Assembly (NCBI RefSeq): GCF_007859935.1
Contig: NZ_SJPO01000001.1
Location: 434,001-498,000, forward strand
Length of the DNA stretch: 64,000 nucleotides
From: Posidoniimonas polymericola
GTDB lineage: Bacteria; Planctomycetota; Planctomycetia; Pirellulales; Lacipirellulaceae
Direction of reading: 5' to 3'
The translations under genes and the position numbers were made by a program. Each line of letters opens with the position of its first letter. The stretch's first letter is position 1. Shown here piece after piece: positions 1 to 7,718 of this stretch. The notes beneath the pieces were generated by a model. The model was not told where the DNA came from, did no database searches, and was given only the letters and a program-made list of their open reading frames with translations.

Positions 1-1
1 G

Positions 2-643
2 ACGGCCGACGCCGATCATGTCGAGACCAACGGCCTCACCGCCGCGGTGGTCGTCGACCGCCGTTCTCTGTTAGGCCTGGGGGGCTCGGTCATTGCCCGG
101 CCGATGCCCGAGGTCCCGGTGCTCTGCGTGCTCGACGGCGCCGAGGGCGCCGCGCTCGAGGCGCTCCGCCGCGGGGCTTGGGACGTGCTGGTGCCGCCGT
201 TCGAGGCCCGCGACCTGCAGCGGCTGATGGAGCCGCTGGTCGCCGAGGGCGTCCGCCGCGCAGGCGACCGCGAGCTGATCAAAGACTTCTATTCCCGGCT
301 CAACGCCCTGACCGACGCCGAGAGCGAGGTCATGGAGGCGGTCTGCGACGGCAAGCTCAACAAGCAGATCGCGCGGGAGCTGAATGTCAGCATCCGCACG
401 GTCGAGCAACGCCGCCGCCGGGTGTTCACCAAGATGGACGTGCCGTCGGCGGTGCCGCTGGCGTGCCGTGTCTCGGAGGTCCGCACGATCGAGCGGCTGT
501 CTCGGCCCGCCACGCTGAGCCCTCCGCCCGCCGACCCGCTGGGCCACGCACCGGCCATGGGTCCCGCTCCACCGGCGCCGACCCGGATGCCCGCCATCGC
601 CGTGCCGACCTACAGCGCCGCTCCGATGAACCAGCCTTGCTGA
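2..643 (+). CDS. LuxR/FixJ-type response regulator, 5' end cut by window
   Basis: The reading frame is open from base 2, so the true start lies outside the window; the GTG at 47 is internal. The visible part begins in a receiver-like domain: the run PVLCVLDGAEG followed by ALRRGAWDVLVPPF matches the beta4-alpha4-beta5 end of FixJ/NarL receivers, with a proline where the conserved Lys-Pro stands. A LuxR-type helix-turn-helix lies at about nt 308-437 (LTDAESEVMEAVCDGKLNKQ, then IARELNVSIRTVEQRRRRVF). A Pro/Ala-rich tail of about 65 residues follows. The role is probably DNA-binding transcription control. The missing Lys suggests either a degenerate receiver or signalling by another route. The phosphorylated Asp is not visible. 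Confidence 0.85.
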   Translation, partial: TADADHVETNGLTAAVVVDRRSLLGLGGSVIARPMPEVPVLCVLDGAEGAALEALRRGAWDVLVPPFEARDLQRLMEPLVAEGVRRAGDRELIKDFYSRLNALTDAESEVMEAVCDGKLNKQIARELNVSIRTVEQRRRRVFTKMDVPSAVPLACRVSEVRTIERLSRPATLSPPPADPLGHAPAMGPAPPAPTRMPAIAVPTYSAAPMNQPC

Positions 644-717
644 GCGGCCGCCGGCAGTGGCGACATTGACCCACCTGGGGGCAGGGGCCCGCCGCGACAG
701 CTTGCGGCGGGCCGGGG

Positions 718-1800
718 TCAAAACAGCCATTGCTGGCCGCCGGCCGCGGCCGGCGGCTTGAAGGCGGCGGCGTTGAGCCGCTCGCCGTCTACGTAGCCCA
801 GCTTCCGCTTGAACGCGCCGAAGGCTTGGCCGATCTGCAGCGCGTACGCGCCCTCGCCGCGGTGGCGGACGCCAAACCGCGAGTCGTTTAGTTTGCCGCC
901 GCGCACCGCGCCGATCATCGCCGTGACGCGTTCCAGCGACTCTGGCGCCGCGATCCGCAGCCAGTCCATGAACACCTCCTGCACGCCTGGAGGGAGCCGC
1001 AGCAGCGTGTAGCCCGCCTGCACGGCGCCCGCCTCACGGGCGGCGGCGAGGATCGCCGGCAGCTCGCTGTCGGTCAGCCCAGGGATCACCGGCGCGGCCA
1101 TCAGCTGCACCGGGATCCCGGCGTCGGTCAGCTCGCGTATCGCACGGAGCCGCGCCGCGGGGGAGCTGGTCCGCGGCTCCATCTTCCGCGACAGCTCCGC
1201 GTTGAGCGTTGGGATCGAGATCGCCACCCGGCCGGCCCCGTGCGCAGCGAGCTGCTGCAGCACGTCGATGTCGCGGGTCACGCCCGCGTTCTTGGTGATG
1301 ATCCCCACCGGCTGCAGGCACTCGGCCGCGACCTCCAGGCAGCCCCGCGTCAGCCGCAGCTGCCGCTCGATCGGCTGGTAGCAGTCGGTCACCCCGCTGA
1401 AGGCGATGGTCTCTGGGGTGTAGCGGGGCCGCGCGAGCCACTCCCGCAGCAGCGCTGGCGCCCGCCGCTTGACCAGGATCACGCTCTCGAAGTCGATCGC
1501 CGGGTCCAGCCCGAGGAACTCGTGGTACGGCCGGGCGTAGCAGTAGCTGCAGCCATGCTCGCACCCGCGGTAGGGGTTCACGCTGTAGCGAAACATAATG
1601 TCCGGCGAGCTGTTCTCCGTCACCACACTCTGCGAGTCGTCGTCGAAGAACCGCGTCGGCGGCCGCCGGGCGAGGTCCTCCAGGATGTCGTCCTCGGCCA
1701 GGTGCTCGTGGTCGGCCTCGAGCTGCAGCGGCTCAAAGCGGTTGCCGACCGGCGCCTGGGCGCCGCGGCCGCGGAGCGGTTTGCCGGGTTCACGTGCCAT
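718..1800 (-). CDS. PA0069-family radical SAM protein
   Basis: A 360-residue protein. The [4Fe-4S]-binding CxxxCxxC motif is CEHGCSYCYAR (Cys80, Cys84, Cys87), preceded by NPYRGCEHG, which is typical of the PA0069/Rv2578c family of radical SAM proteins related to spore photoproduct lyase. The following TIM-barrel strands (AFSGVTDCYQP, GIITKNAG, VAISIPTL) are as expected. The ATG at 1800 gives a normal family start; the longer upstream frame reads into non-coding DNA. The substrate of this family is not established. It stands alone, divergent from the next gene. Confidence 0.9.
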   Translation of the reverse strand: MAREPGKPLRGRGAQAPVGNRFEPLQLEADHEHLAEDDILEDLARRPPTRFFDDDSQSVVTENSSPDIMFRYSVNPYRGCEHGCSYCYARPYHEFLGLDPAIDFESVILVKRRAPALLREWLARPRYTPETIAFSGVTDCYQPIERQLRLTRGCLEVAAECLQPVGIITKNAGVTRDIDVLQQLAAHGAGRVAISIPTLNAELSRKMEPRTSSPAARLRAIRELTDAGIPVQLMAAPVIPGLTDSELPAILAAAREAGAVQAGYTLLRLPPGVQEVFMDWLRIAAPESLERVTAMIGAVRGGKLNDSRFGVRHRGEGAYALQIGQAFGAFKRKLGYVDGERLNAAAFKPPAAAGGQQWLF

Positions 1801-2152
1801 GCACGGTAGTATACGGGTGTTTAGTGCCTGTGCAATGCCGCCATCCCTTGCGGTTGCGTTTGCACAACGCAGCGGGGCCCGACGTCCTGGGTTTGCCTCA
1901 CCGGCTCCGTCCGACCGGTTCTGGGCGGTTTGCTCGAAAGCGTTGTGAACAAACACGTTAGCTCCCGGGGCTGGCCTTTTCCGGAGCGACTGGCGCCGCG
2001 GGTGCGTTGGTCGTTGGGCACAAGCGAACCGCTTCCTCCCTCGGATTCGCCTTGAGTTGATTGCGGCGTACTGCCGGGGGCCCCGTCCCCTCGGGCCCCC
2101 GGCAGCCGCCCAATCCAGCGACCCAACCCAACGACCCGACGAGCCGAACCCT

Positions 2153-2983
2153 ATGCACGCTATCGAACTTGTGGATGTTGCGGGAGTCTTGAGCCTCGGA
2201 GCCCAGGGGCTGCTCGACGACTGCCCGCAGATCTCGCAGGACGCGCTCACCGAGTACTGGACCTCGTCGCGTTGCCGGCTCGACGCGTGGGGCCGCCAGC
2301 TCCGCAGGTTCGCCTCGCCCGGCGCCGACCTGGCCGGGGCCGAGTTCCGCTCGCTCGCCGAAGAGGTCCTCCTCAGCGAGGCCCACACCCGCACCCTCGC
2401 CGCGCTCTGCGTGCTGCACGACTCCCGCTGGGGGGGCGAGCAGACCGCCGGGGCCATCGCCCGCAACGTCCTCGCCGGCCACGACGAGGCGGTCCGCCGA
2501 CTCAAGCCGCTGCTGTCCCAGTCGCCCGAGAAAGAGTTTGTCCACATCCAGAGCCGCGCCCGCCGCTGGACCGACCTCCTGCTCGGCTACCTGCTGCCGT
2601 GCTGCAGCGCCCCCGGCAGCAAGAGCCCCGACGGCCACGTCATCGAGTTTTCGTTCGACCCGCAGCGGGTGGTCGACTTCGCGTTCGACGCCGGGGCCCA
2701 CTCCGGCCACTCGGCGGTCGACGTGCAGCGGCTCTTGTCGGCCAGCCTGCGGATGACGCTGCAGGGCTGCTACGCCGAGCCGGTCTGCGGCGAGAACAAC
2801 CAACGCATCGCGGGCGCCAGCCTCGGGTTGTTCGGCCCCGAGGCGTTCGACTCGTTCGGCGTGCTCCGCAGCACCTGGGTGCGGCGGCTCGAGCACACCA
2901 CCGACGAGACCCTCGGCATGATCGACGGGCTGTTCGCCGAGAAGCCGCTCCCCGCGCCGACCCCGGCCGTAAAGCGGTTCTAG
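2153..2983 (+). CDS. hypothetical protein (276 aa)
   Basis: I do not recognise this family. The ATG at 2153 follows an intergenic stretch; codons upstream of it (from 2057) are Pro/Ala-rich with no protein character. The product is soluble, with no signal peptide or membrane segment. It is rich in Trp/Arg/Leu helices (for example LTEYWTSSRCRLDAWGRQLR) and has a central helical part with FVHIQSRARRWTDLLLGYLL. A conserved-looking C-terminal part contains SFGVLRSTWVRRLEHTTDE. The base composition and codon third positions fit the neighbours, so it is a real gene. The function is unknown. Confidence 0.75.
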   Translation: MHAIELVDVAGVLSLGAQGLLDDCPQISQDALTEYWTSSRCRLDAWGRQLRRFASPGADLAGAEFRSLAEEVLLSEAHTRTLAALCVLHDSRWGGEQTAGAIARNVLAGHDEAVRRLKPLLSQSPEKEFVHIQSRARRWTDLLLGYLLPCCSAPGSKSPDGHVIEFSFDPQRVVDFAFDAGAHSGHSAVDVQRLLSASLRMTLQGCYAEPVCGENNQRIAGASLGLFGPEAFDSFGVLRSTWVRRLEHTTDETLGMIDGLFAEKPLPAPTPAVKRF

Positions 2984-2997
2984 CGGTCCCCAACCTG

Positions 2998-3165
2998 GCG
3001 GACTTTTGTCCCTTATTCACCCATCGATTCATAGGGACAAAAGTCGCCGCCCACCGCGAGCCCCAAGGCCCGCTTCACACGGCGATAGCAGTCTCTGGCA
3101 AGTCACCCTCCAGTTCCCACGCCCGACTTTTGTCCGTTCTTGCACGCATCCGGGACAAAAGTCGG
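2998..3165. repeat. two hairpins with the same stem core (GACTTTTGTCC)
   Basis: Two inverted repeats sit 77 bases apart in the 356-base gap after the hypothetical gene. The first pairs 3001-3013 with 3033-3045 (13 bp, loop 19); the second pairs 3123-3135 with 3153-3165 (13 bp, loop 17). Both stems contain GACTTTTGTCC/GGACAAAAGTC. No U-tract follows, so they are not classical terminators. They look like a REP-like pair. The rest of the gap (3166-3339) has no gene that I can support. Confidence 0.75.
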
Positions 3166-3339
3166 ATGGTCGCGACTGGCGGTTACCGAGCAAAGCGTCG
3201 CAGCTCGGCCGAGCCAGGCCCCTGACCGCACCTCCATTTGACCGCGCGGGGTGGCCTAAGTTCTACAACGAACTGGCAAGAATTCGAGGTTCGTTTCAGC
3301 CGCTCGGCGGGCGTGTGGCGCGGACCGATAAGAGCCTAG

Positions 3340-3705
3340 TTATGCTTCGCTCAGCACCCACTCGCGGGCGGAGTCGACCTCGGTGTGATCGAAGTACTTG
3401 ATCTTGGCCGTGGTGAACGGGCGGCAGAAGACCGACATCCCCTTCTCCCACTTGCTCTCGCCGACCAGGGCCAGCCGCTCGATGTGATTGAAGTGCTTGA
3501 CGTCAAACTTCAGGTCCTCCCACAGGGCGCCCGCCTCCCAGCCGTGGAAGTCGTGCATCACCACCAGCACGCGGATCTTGCCGTGCTCGCTGATCCGCTG
3601 CTCGATCTCCGGGACGAAGATCTCGTAGGCTTCCTTATTCAGCTTGCCCGTGACCTCGATCTCGACCAGGTTGCCCTGGGCCGCTTCGACTAGTTCGAGT
3701 GACAT
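3340..3705 (-). CDS. SpoIIAA-like (STAS/SEC14-fold) protein
   Basis: A 121-residue protein. The beta-alpha pattern (LVEIEVTGKLNKEAYEIFVP, then IRVLVVMHDFHGWEAGALWE and RLALVGESKWEKGM) matches the SpoIIAA-like/DUF3478 family, which folds like STAS and SEC14 domains. The family's usual length is about 120 residues, so it is complete. The ATG at 3705 has a good ribosome site (GAGGAGA) just upstream on the minus strand. Such proteins are cytoplasmic; their ligand is not well established. It is transcribed alone. Confidence 0.85.
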   Translation of the reverse strand: MSLELVEAAQGNLVEIEVTGKLNKEAYEIFVPEIEQRISEHGKIRVLVVMHDFHGWEAGALWEDLKFDVKHFNHIERLALVGESKWEKGMSVFCRPFTTAKIKYFDHTEVDSAREWVLSEA

Positions 3706-4272
3706 TGTCTCTCCTCGCTTTCGGTTGGGGGCGCCCACCACGGCGACCGCGGTGGGCGTCCGGTGCGACGCGGACCTTTGTCTGCCCTGTTCTCTACGTA
3801 CTCGCCGCCGGCATGGGTTGCTGCGGTTTCGAGCCTCCCCCCGGGCTGCAACCGATTGCACGCGGCGTGCAACAGCCCGCAGGGCCGCTGGATGCCAGTA
3901 ACGATTCACGGCGACGTCTGCCGAGAACGGTTGTCCGCGCCGGTCTCGTGCTGCAACATCAGCGCCGAATGAACCGACCCGGAGATATCGCCCGCCATTT
4001 TTCTCCGTCAATCAACGAGAGGACCGGTTCGCACCGAAGTTTGCGCACGAGTGCGCGCACCTGCCCAGCGGGGGGGCGGGAGATGGGCGACTGCAACCGG
4101 CGGCGTTACGCCGCTAGCGCCATTGGAAGCAGGCGCCGAGAATAGGAACCGCCTTACGACACCCGGTTTAGTTAGGCATCAAGTAGGCTAGGCGTCGCCG
4201 TGTGGGATCGTGCCTGCCAGGCATTGACGCCGATTGCGAAAAGTGGAGCGAGTGGCGGCCGCGGCGCACGAT
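3706..4272. other. 567-base gap without a supported gene
   Basis: Only the upstream region of the SpoIIAA-like gene and a small perfect hairpin (TTGCACG at 3856-3862 with CGTGCAA at 3866-3872) were seen. The open frames here overlap on both strands and have no protein character. Confidence 0.6.
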
Positions 4273-4307
4273 AAAAAGCCACTCCGTGCTGCCCCGCACG
4301 GAGTGGC
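4273..4307 (-). terminator. rho-independent terminator of the pilin-like gene
   Basis: A perfect 12-bp stem (GCCACTCCGTGC at 4278-4289 with its complement at 4296-4307, loop of 6) is followed on the minus strand by TTTTT (4273-4277). It lies 9 bases past the stop codon of the minus-strand gene. Confidence 0.92.
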
Positions 4308-4315
4308 CTGCTGCC

Positions 4316-5488
4316 CTAGTACGCGTCGGCGATGACCTCGCCGTCTTGCCGGTGTGCCAGCTGGTTGAGCACTTCCTGATTGATGTCGTAGTTGAGTGAA
4401 TGCACCGAGCCGTCGGCAAAGACCGCGTTGAAGCCGCCTGGGTGAGCCGCTCCGAACGCGTAGTCGTAATCCTGGCTGCAACTACCGGAATTTCGCGGGG
4501 TGCGGTTGCCAAAATCGATCGCGGAATCGGCGCGTGGCGGAACGATTGCCGCACGCATGTTGTTGCAGTCCCATCCATCTACCCAGCCGGCGTCGTCGCC
4601 GGGATAGCCAATCCCTCCATCGGCCGTGCCGCCGTTGTAGTAGTCAATTGGCACCAGCTTCTCACCGACTACGAACGTCTTGCTCGACCCGTCAACAATC
4701 TTGGCGAAGGTCACCTTTGTCTGCCAACCCTCATGGCGGCCGCCCCCAGACAAGCTTGCCGTGCTGCTATTGACGAGCCAGTCGCAACGCTGCACGACGC
4801 CGTCGAACCCAAAGTACCGCCCGACCCGCTTGAATCCAGAGGCTTGGTTACGGCTAGGCAGCCCAGAGCCACAGCTGCGGCACCCCCAAAACGATTCGCT
4901 GATCTGACGCTGTGCGCCCGGCTGACGGTAGTTTGCCATTTGCAGCTCGGCCAGGTAGGCGTCGTAGTCCATGTCGCCGACCTGCGACCGCGAGGGGCCC
5001 GCGGTAGCAGCGGCGTAGTCGGTCTTTGAGACCCCCGACAGTGAACCCGGGTCAGGTTGCCGGCGCGAGGGGCAGACATACAGTGACACGATCTGGCCGT
5101 TTATTTGTTCAGACTGCGTGAACTGGCTAATCGTGCCCTCTTCTAAGTAGGGGAGAATCTGGTAGGCCCACGTCAAACCCTGCTCAAGCGGGCCGTTGGG
5201 GGGGCCGACCCGCGCGTTCTCGTTCGCTACGCTCCCGGTGTCGGCCAGGTAGTTCTCGATGTCGGCCCCGGGATTGGTGCCGCCGAGTGGGAAGAACTTG
5301 TAGGTGTCGTAGAAGTTCTGGATCGACAGGCCGATGTTCTTCAGGTTGTTCTTGCACTGCATCCGCCGGGCCGACTCGCGGGCCGCCTGGACGGCCGGCA
5401 GGAGCAGCGCGATCAAGATGCCGATGATCGCGATCACCACCAGCAGCTCGACCAGGGTAAACCCGCGGCGTGCGGTGCGGTCGGGCAT
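4316..5488 (-). CDS. DUF1559 protein with type IV pilin-like N-terminus
   Basis: A 390-residue protein. The N-terminus MPDRTARRGFTLVELLVVIA is a class III (prepilin) signal with cleavage expected after Gly9. It runs into a hydrophobic helix and the LLPAVQAARESARRMQC signature of the large planctomycete DUF1559 family. The C-terminal GAAHPGGFNAVFADGSVHSL is the family's characteristic end motif (H-x-G-G-x-N and F-x-D-G-S). The ATG at 5488 is preferred because it leaves the normal short basic leader; an in-frame start at 5509 adds seven residues. It is probably exported and assembled in a pseudopilus or the envelope. The family occurs in very many copies in planctomycetes and its exact role is unknown. 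A strong terminator follows. Confidence 0.93.
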   Translation of the reverse strand: MPDRTARRGFTLVELLVVIAIIGILIALLLPAVQAARESARRMQCKNNLKNIGLSIQNFYDTYKFFPLGGTNPGADIENYLADTGSVANENARVGPPNGPLEQGLTWAYQILPYLEEGTISQFTQSEQINGQIVSLYVCPSRRQPDPGSLSGVSKTDYAAATAGPSRSQVGDMDYDAYLAELQMANYRQPGAQRQISESFWGCRSCGSGLPSRNQASGFKRVGRYFGFDGVVQRCDWLVNSSTASLSGGGRHEGWQTKVTFAKIVDGSSKTFVVGEKLVPIDYYNGGTADGGIGYPGDDAGWVDGWDCNNMRAAIVPPRADSAIDFGNRTPRNSGSCSQDYDYAFGAAHPGGFNAVFADGSVHSLNYDINQEVLNQLAHRQDGEVIADAY

Positions 5489-5587
5489 AGTAGACCTAGG
5501 TAAGAACATCTCGTGCCTTCGATTCTGTTGCGAGGACCGATGGGGCCGCCGCGGGCGAGGGCCCGCGGCGGCCGTGCTCGGGGCGTT

Positions 5588-7087
5588 CTAGCTGCGGCGG
5601 CGACGCAGGCCGACGACCAGCGCGGCCGCGGTCAGGCAGCACAGGCCGGTTGCCGGTTCGGGCACGGCGCCCGCGGCCGCCGACGGGGCGGAAGTGGCGC
5701 CGTAATTGGCGGCCCAGTCGTCGTAGTCGGACTGGTCGTAGGTCGTGCCGAAGCCGTCACGCCAAACCGTGTAGTCGGCGGCGTCGACCATCCCGTCATT
5801 ATTGAAGTCGCCCGCCAGACCGGCGATGGCGGTCATCAGTGAGAAGTCGTCCCAGAAGGCCGACTGGGCTCCGCCGGCCGGGTTGTTGAAGATGTTGTTC
5901 ACGACGCCGGCCACGCGGACCTGGGCGGTGCCCGCCGGCGCGGTGGCCGATAGGCTGTGGTCGTGCCAGAGGTTGTCGGAGGTCTGGCCGCCGTCGACCC
6001 GCAGATCGTACGACGCGGTGTCGATGACCGTGCCCGAGCCGTCCAGGAAGCTGAGCTCCATGAGCATCTGGTTCTCACCGTTGCCCTGGTCGGCGGCGAA
6101 GTTGACCTCGAACCGCGAGGAGGCATTGAACGTGTACTCTACGCCGGCCATGGCCTCGACTGATTGCTGGACAACGCCGTTGGATCCGTCTCCGGCGAAC
6201 GCGCGCACCCACACGCCATTGGCGCCGCCGGTGTCGCCGTTGTTGGCGAAGCCGGCGTACGAGAGCACGTTGACGTCGCTCGGAGTCTCGACAATCTCCC
6301 AGATCTCGCTGAGGACGTCCTCGAGCGTCGGCGGGGTCTCGTTCAGATTGCCGTTAAGGAGCAACTCCGTGCCGGGAGCGCTGTCGTTCGTGAACGAGAA
6401 GTTGTCATAGAACGCCGACTGGCCCGGGTCGATGTTCTCGACCATGTCGATCGCTTTGGCGCTGATGCGGGCTTGGGTGGCGCCTGTCGGGGCGGTCGCG
6501 GTGAGGGGCGTGTGCGAAAGCCAACCCCCACCAGAGAATTGAAAGTCGTCGTTGACGAGGTCGAGCGTGGCGGGCGTTCCAACCGGTGTGCCCGAGCCAT
6601 CAAGCCACTCGATCTCAAAAAAGCTCTGTGTCGGAGTCGGCGTCGCGACGCCGCCGTTTTGCTGGCCGAGCGGAGAGAGCCCGTCGAGCGAGACGACGCC
6701 GCCCGAGTAGTTCTGTTCGAAGTTCGAGGCGCCCGTTAGCGTGTACGAATCGCCCGCGGATACGGCGACCACCTGCGAGAGGATCGCGTTGATGCCGTTG
6801 AAGCTGCGGGCCTCGTCGCCGCCGTTGAACGCCTGCAGCCAGAGGCCCGAACCGCCTTCTTCGTCGTTGATATCGTTGGCGAACCCTACGAGCGCGGCGG
6901 CGCCGACCGGCGACATGCTGCCGTCGCTAATAAACTCCTCAAGCGTCCAGAAAGGGACTTCCCCACCACTAACGGTTGCTTCGAAGCCGCCTGCTGTCAG
7001 CAGCTCCGCGGCGGGCGCCTGCACGGCGATCGACGCAGTTGCTAGGCAGAGAGACAAGACCGCAGAAAGTCGCAAAGTAGTCTTCAT
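5588..7087 (-). CDS. PEP-CTERM protein with duplicated domain and dockerin repeat
   Basis: A 499-residue secreted protein. A signal peptide is seen at residues 1-28 (ending VQAPAA). Two similar halves follow (from LLTAGGFEATVSGG and from LLLNGNLNETPPTL), each with GFAN, a W-x-x-AF segment, an S/N-x-FE segment and an AFxDxFS end, so a domain of about 190 residues was duplicated. It probably has a jelly-roll, carbohydrate-binding type fold (inference). From residue 427 there is a dockerin-like calcium repeat (DFNNDGMVDAADYTVWRDG, then DQSDYDDWAANYG). The end VPEPATG, a hydrophobic helix and RRRR form a PEP-CTERM exosortase signal. It sits downstream of the pectinesterase fusion and two LacI-type operators. 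Confidence 0.88.
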   Translation of the reverse strand: MKTTLRLSAVLSLCLATASIAVQAPAAELLTAGGFEATVSGGEVPFWTLEEFISDGSMSPVGAAALVGFANDINDEEGGSGLWLQAFNGGDEARSFNGINAILSQVVAVSAGDSYTLTGASNFEQNYSGGVVSLDGLSPLGQQNGGVATPTPTQSFFEIEWLDGSGTPVGTPATLDLVNDDFQFSGGGWLSHTPLTATAPTGATQARISAKAIDMVENIDPGQSAFYDNFSFTNDSAPGTELLLNGNLNETPPTLEDVLSEIWEIVETPSDVNVLSYAGFANNGDTGGANGVWVRAFAGDGSNGVVQQSVEAMAGVEYTFNASSRFEVNFAADQGNGENQMLMELSFLDGSGTVIDTASYDLRVDGGQTSDNLWHDHSLSATAPAGTAQVRVAGVVNNIFNNPAGGAQSAFWDDFSLMTAIAGLAGDFNNDGMVDAADYTVWRDGFGTTYDQSDYDDWAANYGATSAPSAAAGAVPEPATGLCCLTAAALVVGLRRRRS

Positions 7088-7365
7088 CGTGAGTAGTCCT
7101 GCTTGAGTAGATGAGCCTTCGCTTGCGCCCCGGCCACCGGTGGATTTCATCAGCAGCGCAATGCCATAAGTGTTCTGAGCGGAGCCGACGGGCGCGAGCA
7201 GAACTGCTGCCGCCGCCACGCCATAGCCGCGAAGCGCTGACGTTGGGAATCGTTGTGGCCGAAAGACAAGTAACAGAAAGAGCCGGACACGAGTCGTACG
7301 CCGGATCGGTCCGCACAAGGACGCACGATCCGACACTAGGATGTTATTAATTCCTGCGAGTCATT

Positions 7366-7377
7366 GCAAGCGCTTGC
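7366..7377. promoter_or_regulatory. LacI-family operator-like palindrome 1
   Basis: GCAAGCGCTTGC is a perfect palindrome with the central CG and the spacing GnAAnCGnTTnC of LacI/GalR-family operators. It lies 279 bases upstream of the PEP-CTERM/dockerin start. Confidence 0.55.
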
Positions 7378-7588
7378 GGAAGATTCTGAGAGATTTGTCT
7401 CAGGGTGATGCGCTGTGCCGCGTTCGCTGGCCCGGACCCAGATTATCGACGAGACAGGCAAAAAGACGCAGTAATTCTGCGATAAGTCACGCCCCTTCCG
7501 ACGCAATCGGCCACCACGCCCCCACCGTCCGACCCCGCCGTCGACGGCGTCCAATCGGGCCAGAGTCGCACGAAATGCAAGGGCGACT

Positions 7589-7600
7589 GAAATCGCTTTC
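7589..7600. promoter_or_regulatory. LacI-family operator-like palindrome 2
   Basis: GAAATCGCTTTC, with flanking T and A, reads TGAAATCGCTTTCA, which fits TGnAAnCGnTTnCA fully. It lies in the same gap as operator 1, 223 bases away (about 21 helical turns). Confidence 0.55.
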
Positions 7601-7718
7601 ATAGCGGCGGATAAGGCGTGGATAAGGCTCGCGTGACCCGAAATGGGCTGATCCGGCGTGTATTTGACGCGTGTTTTCACCCCAGTCTCACACCACGACT
7701 TCCTCTGCGGATGGCCGA

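Larger units (their letters stand above)
7088..7718. other. 631-base regulatory gap
   Basis: No gene can be supported here. It separates two minus-strand genes and should carry the promoter of the PEP-CTERM/dockerin gene. Two LacI-type operator palindromes are listed separately. Confidence 0.6.

Noticed and set aside
71-730. Long antisense open frame opposite the response regulator
   Set aside because: It is the shadow of a GC-rich gene; its translation is Arg/Gly/Ala-rich without protein motifs.
4400-5029. Plus-strand frame opposite the DUF1559 gene
   Set aside because: The minus strand has an unmistakable pilin-like N-terminus, family C-terminus and terminator.
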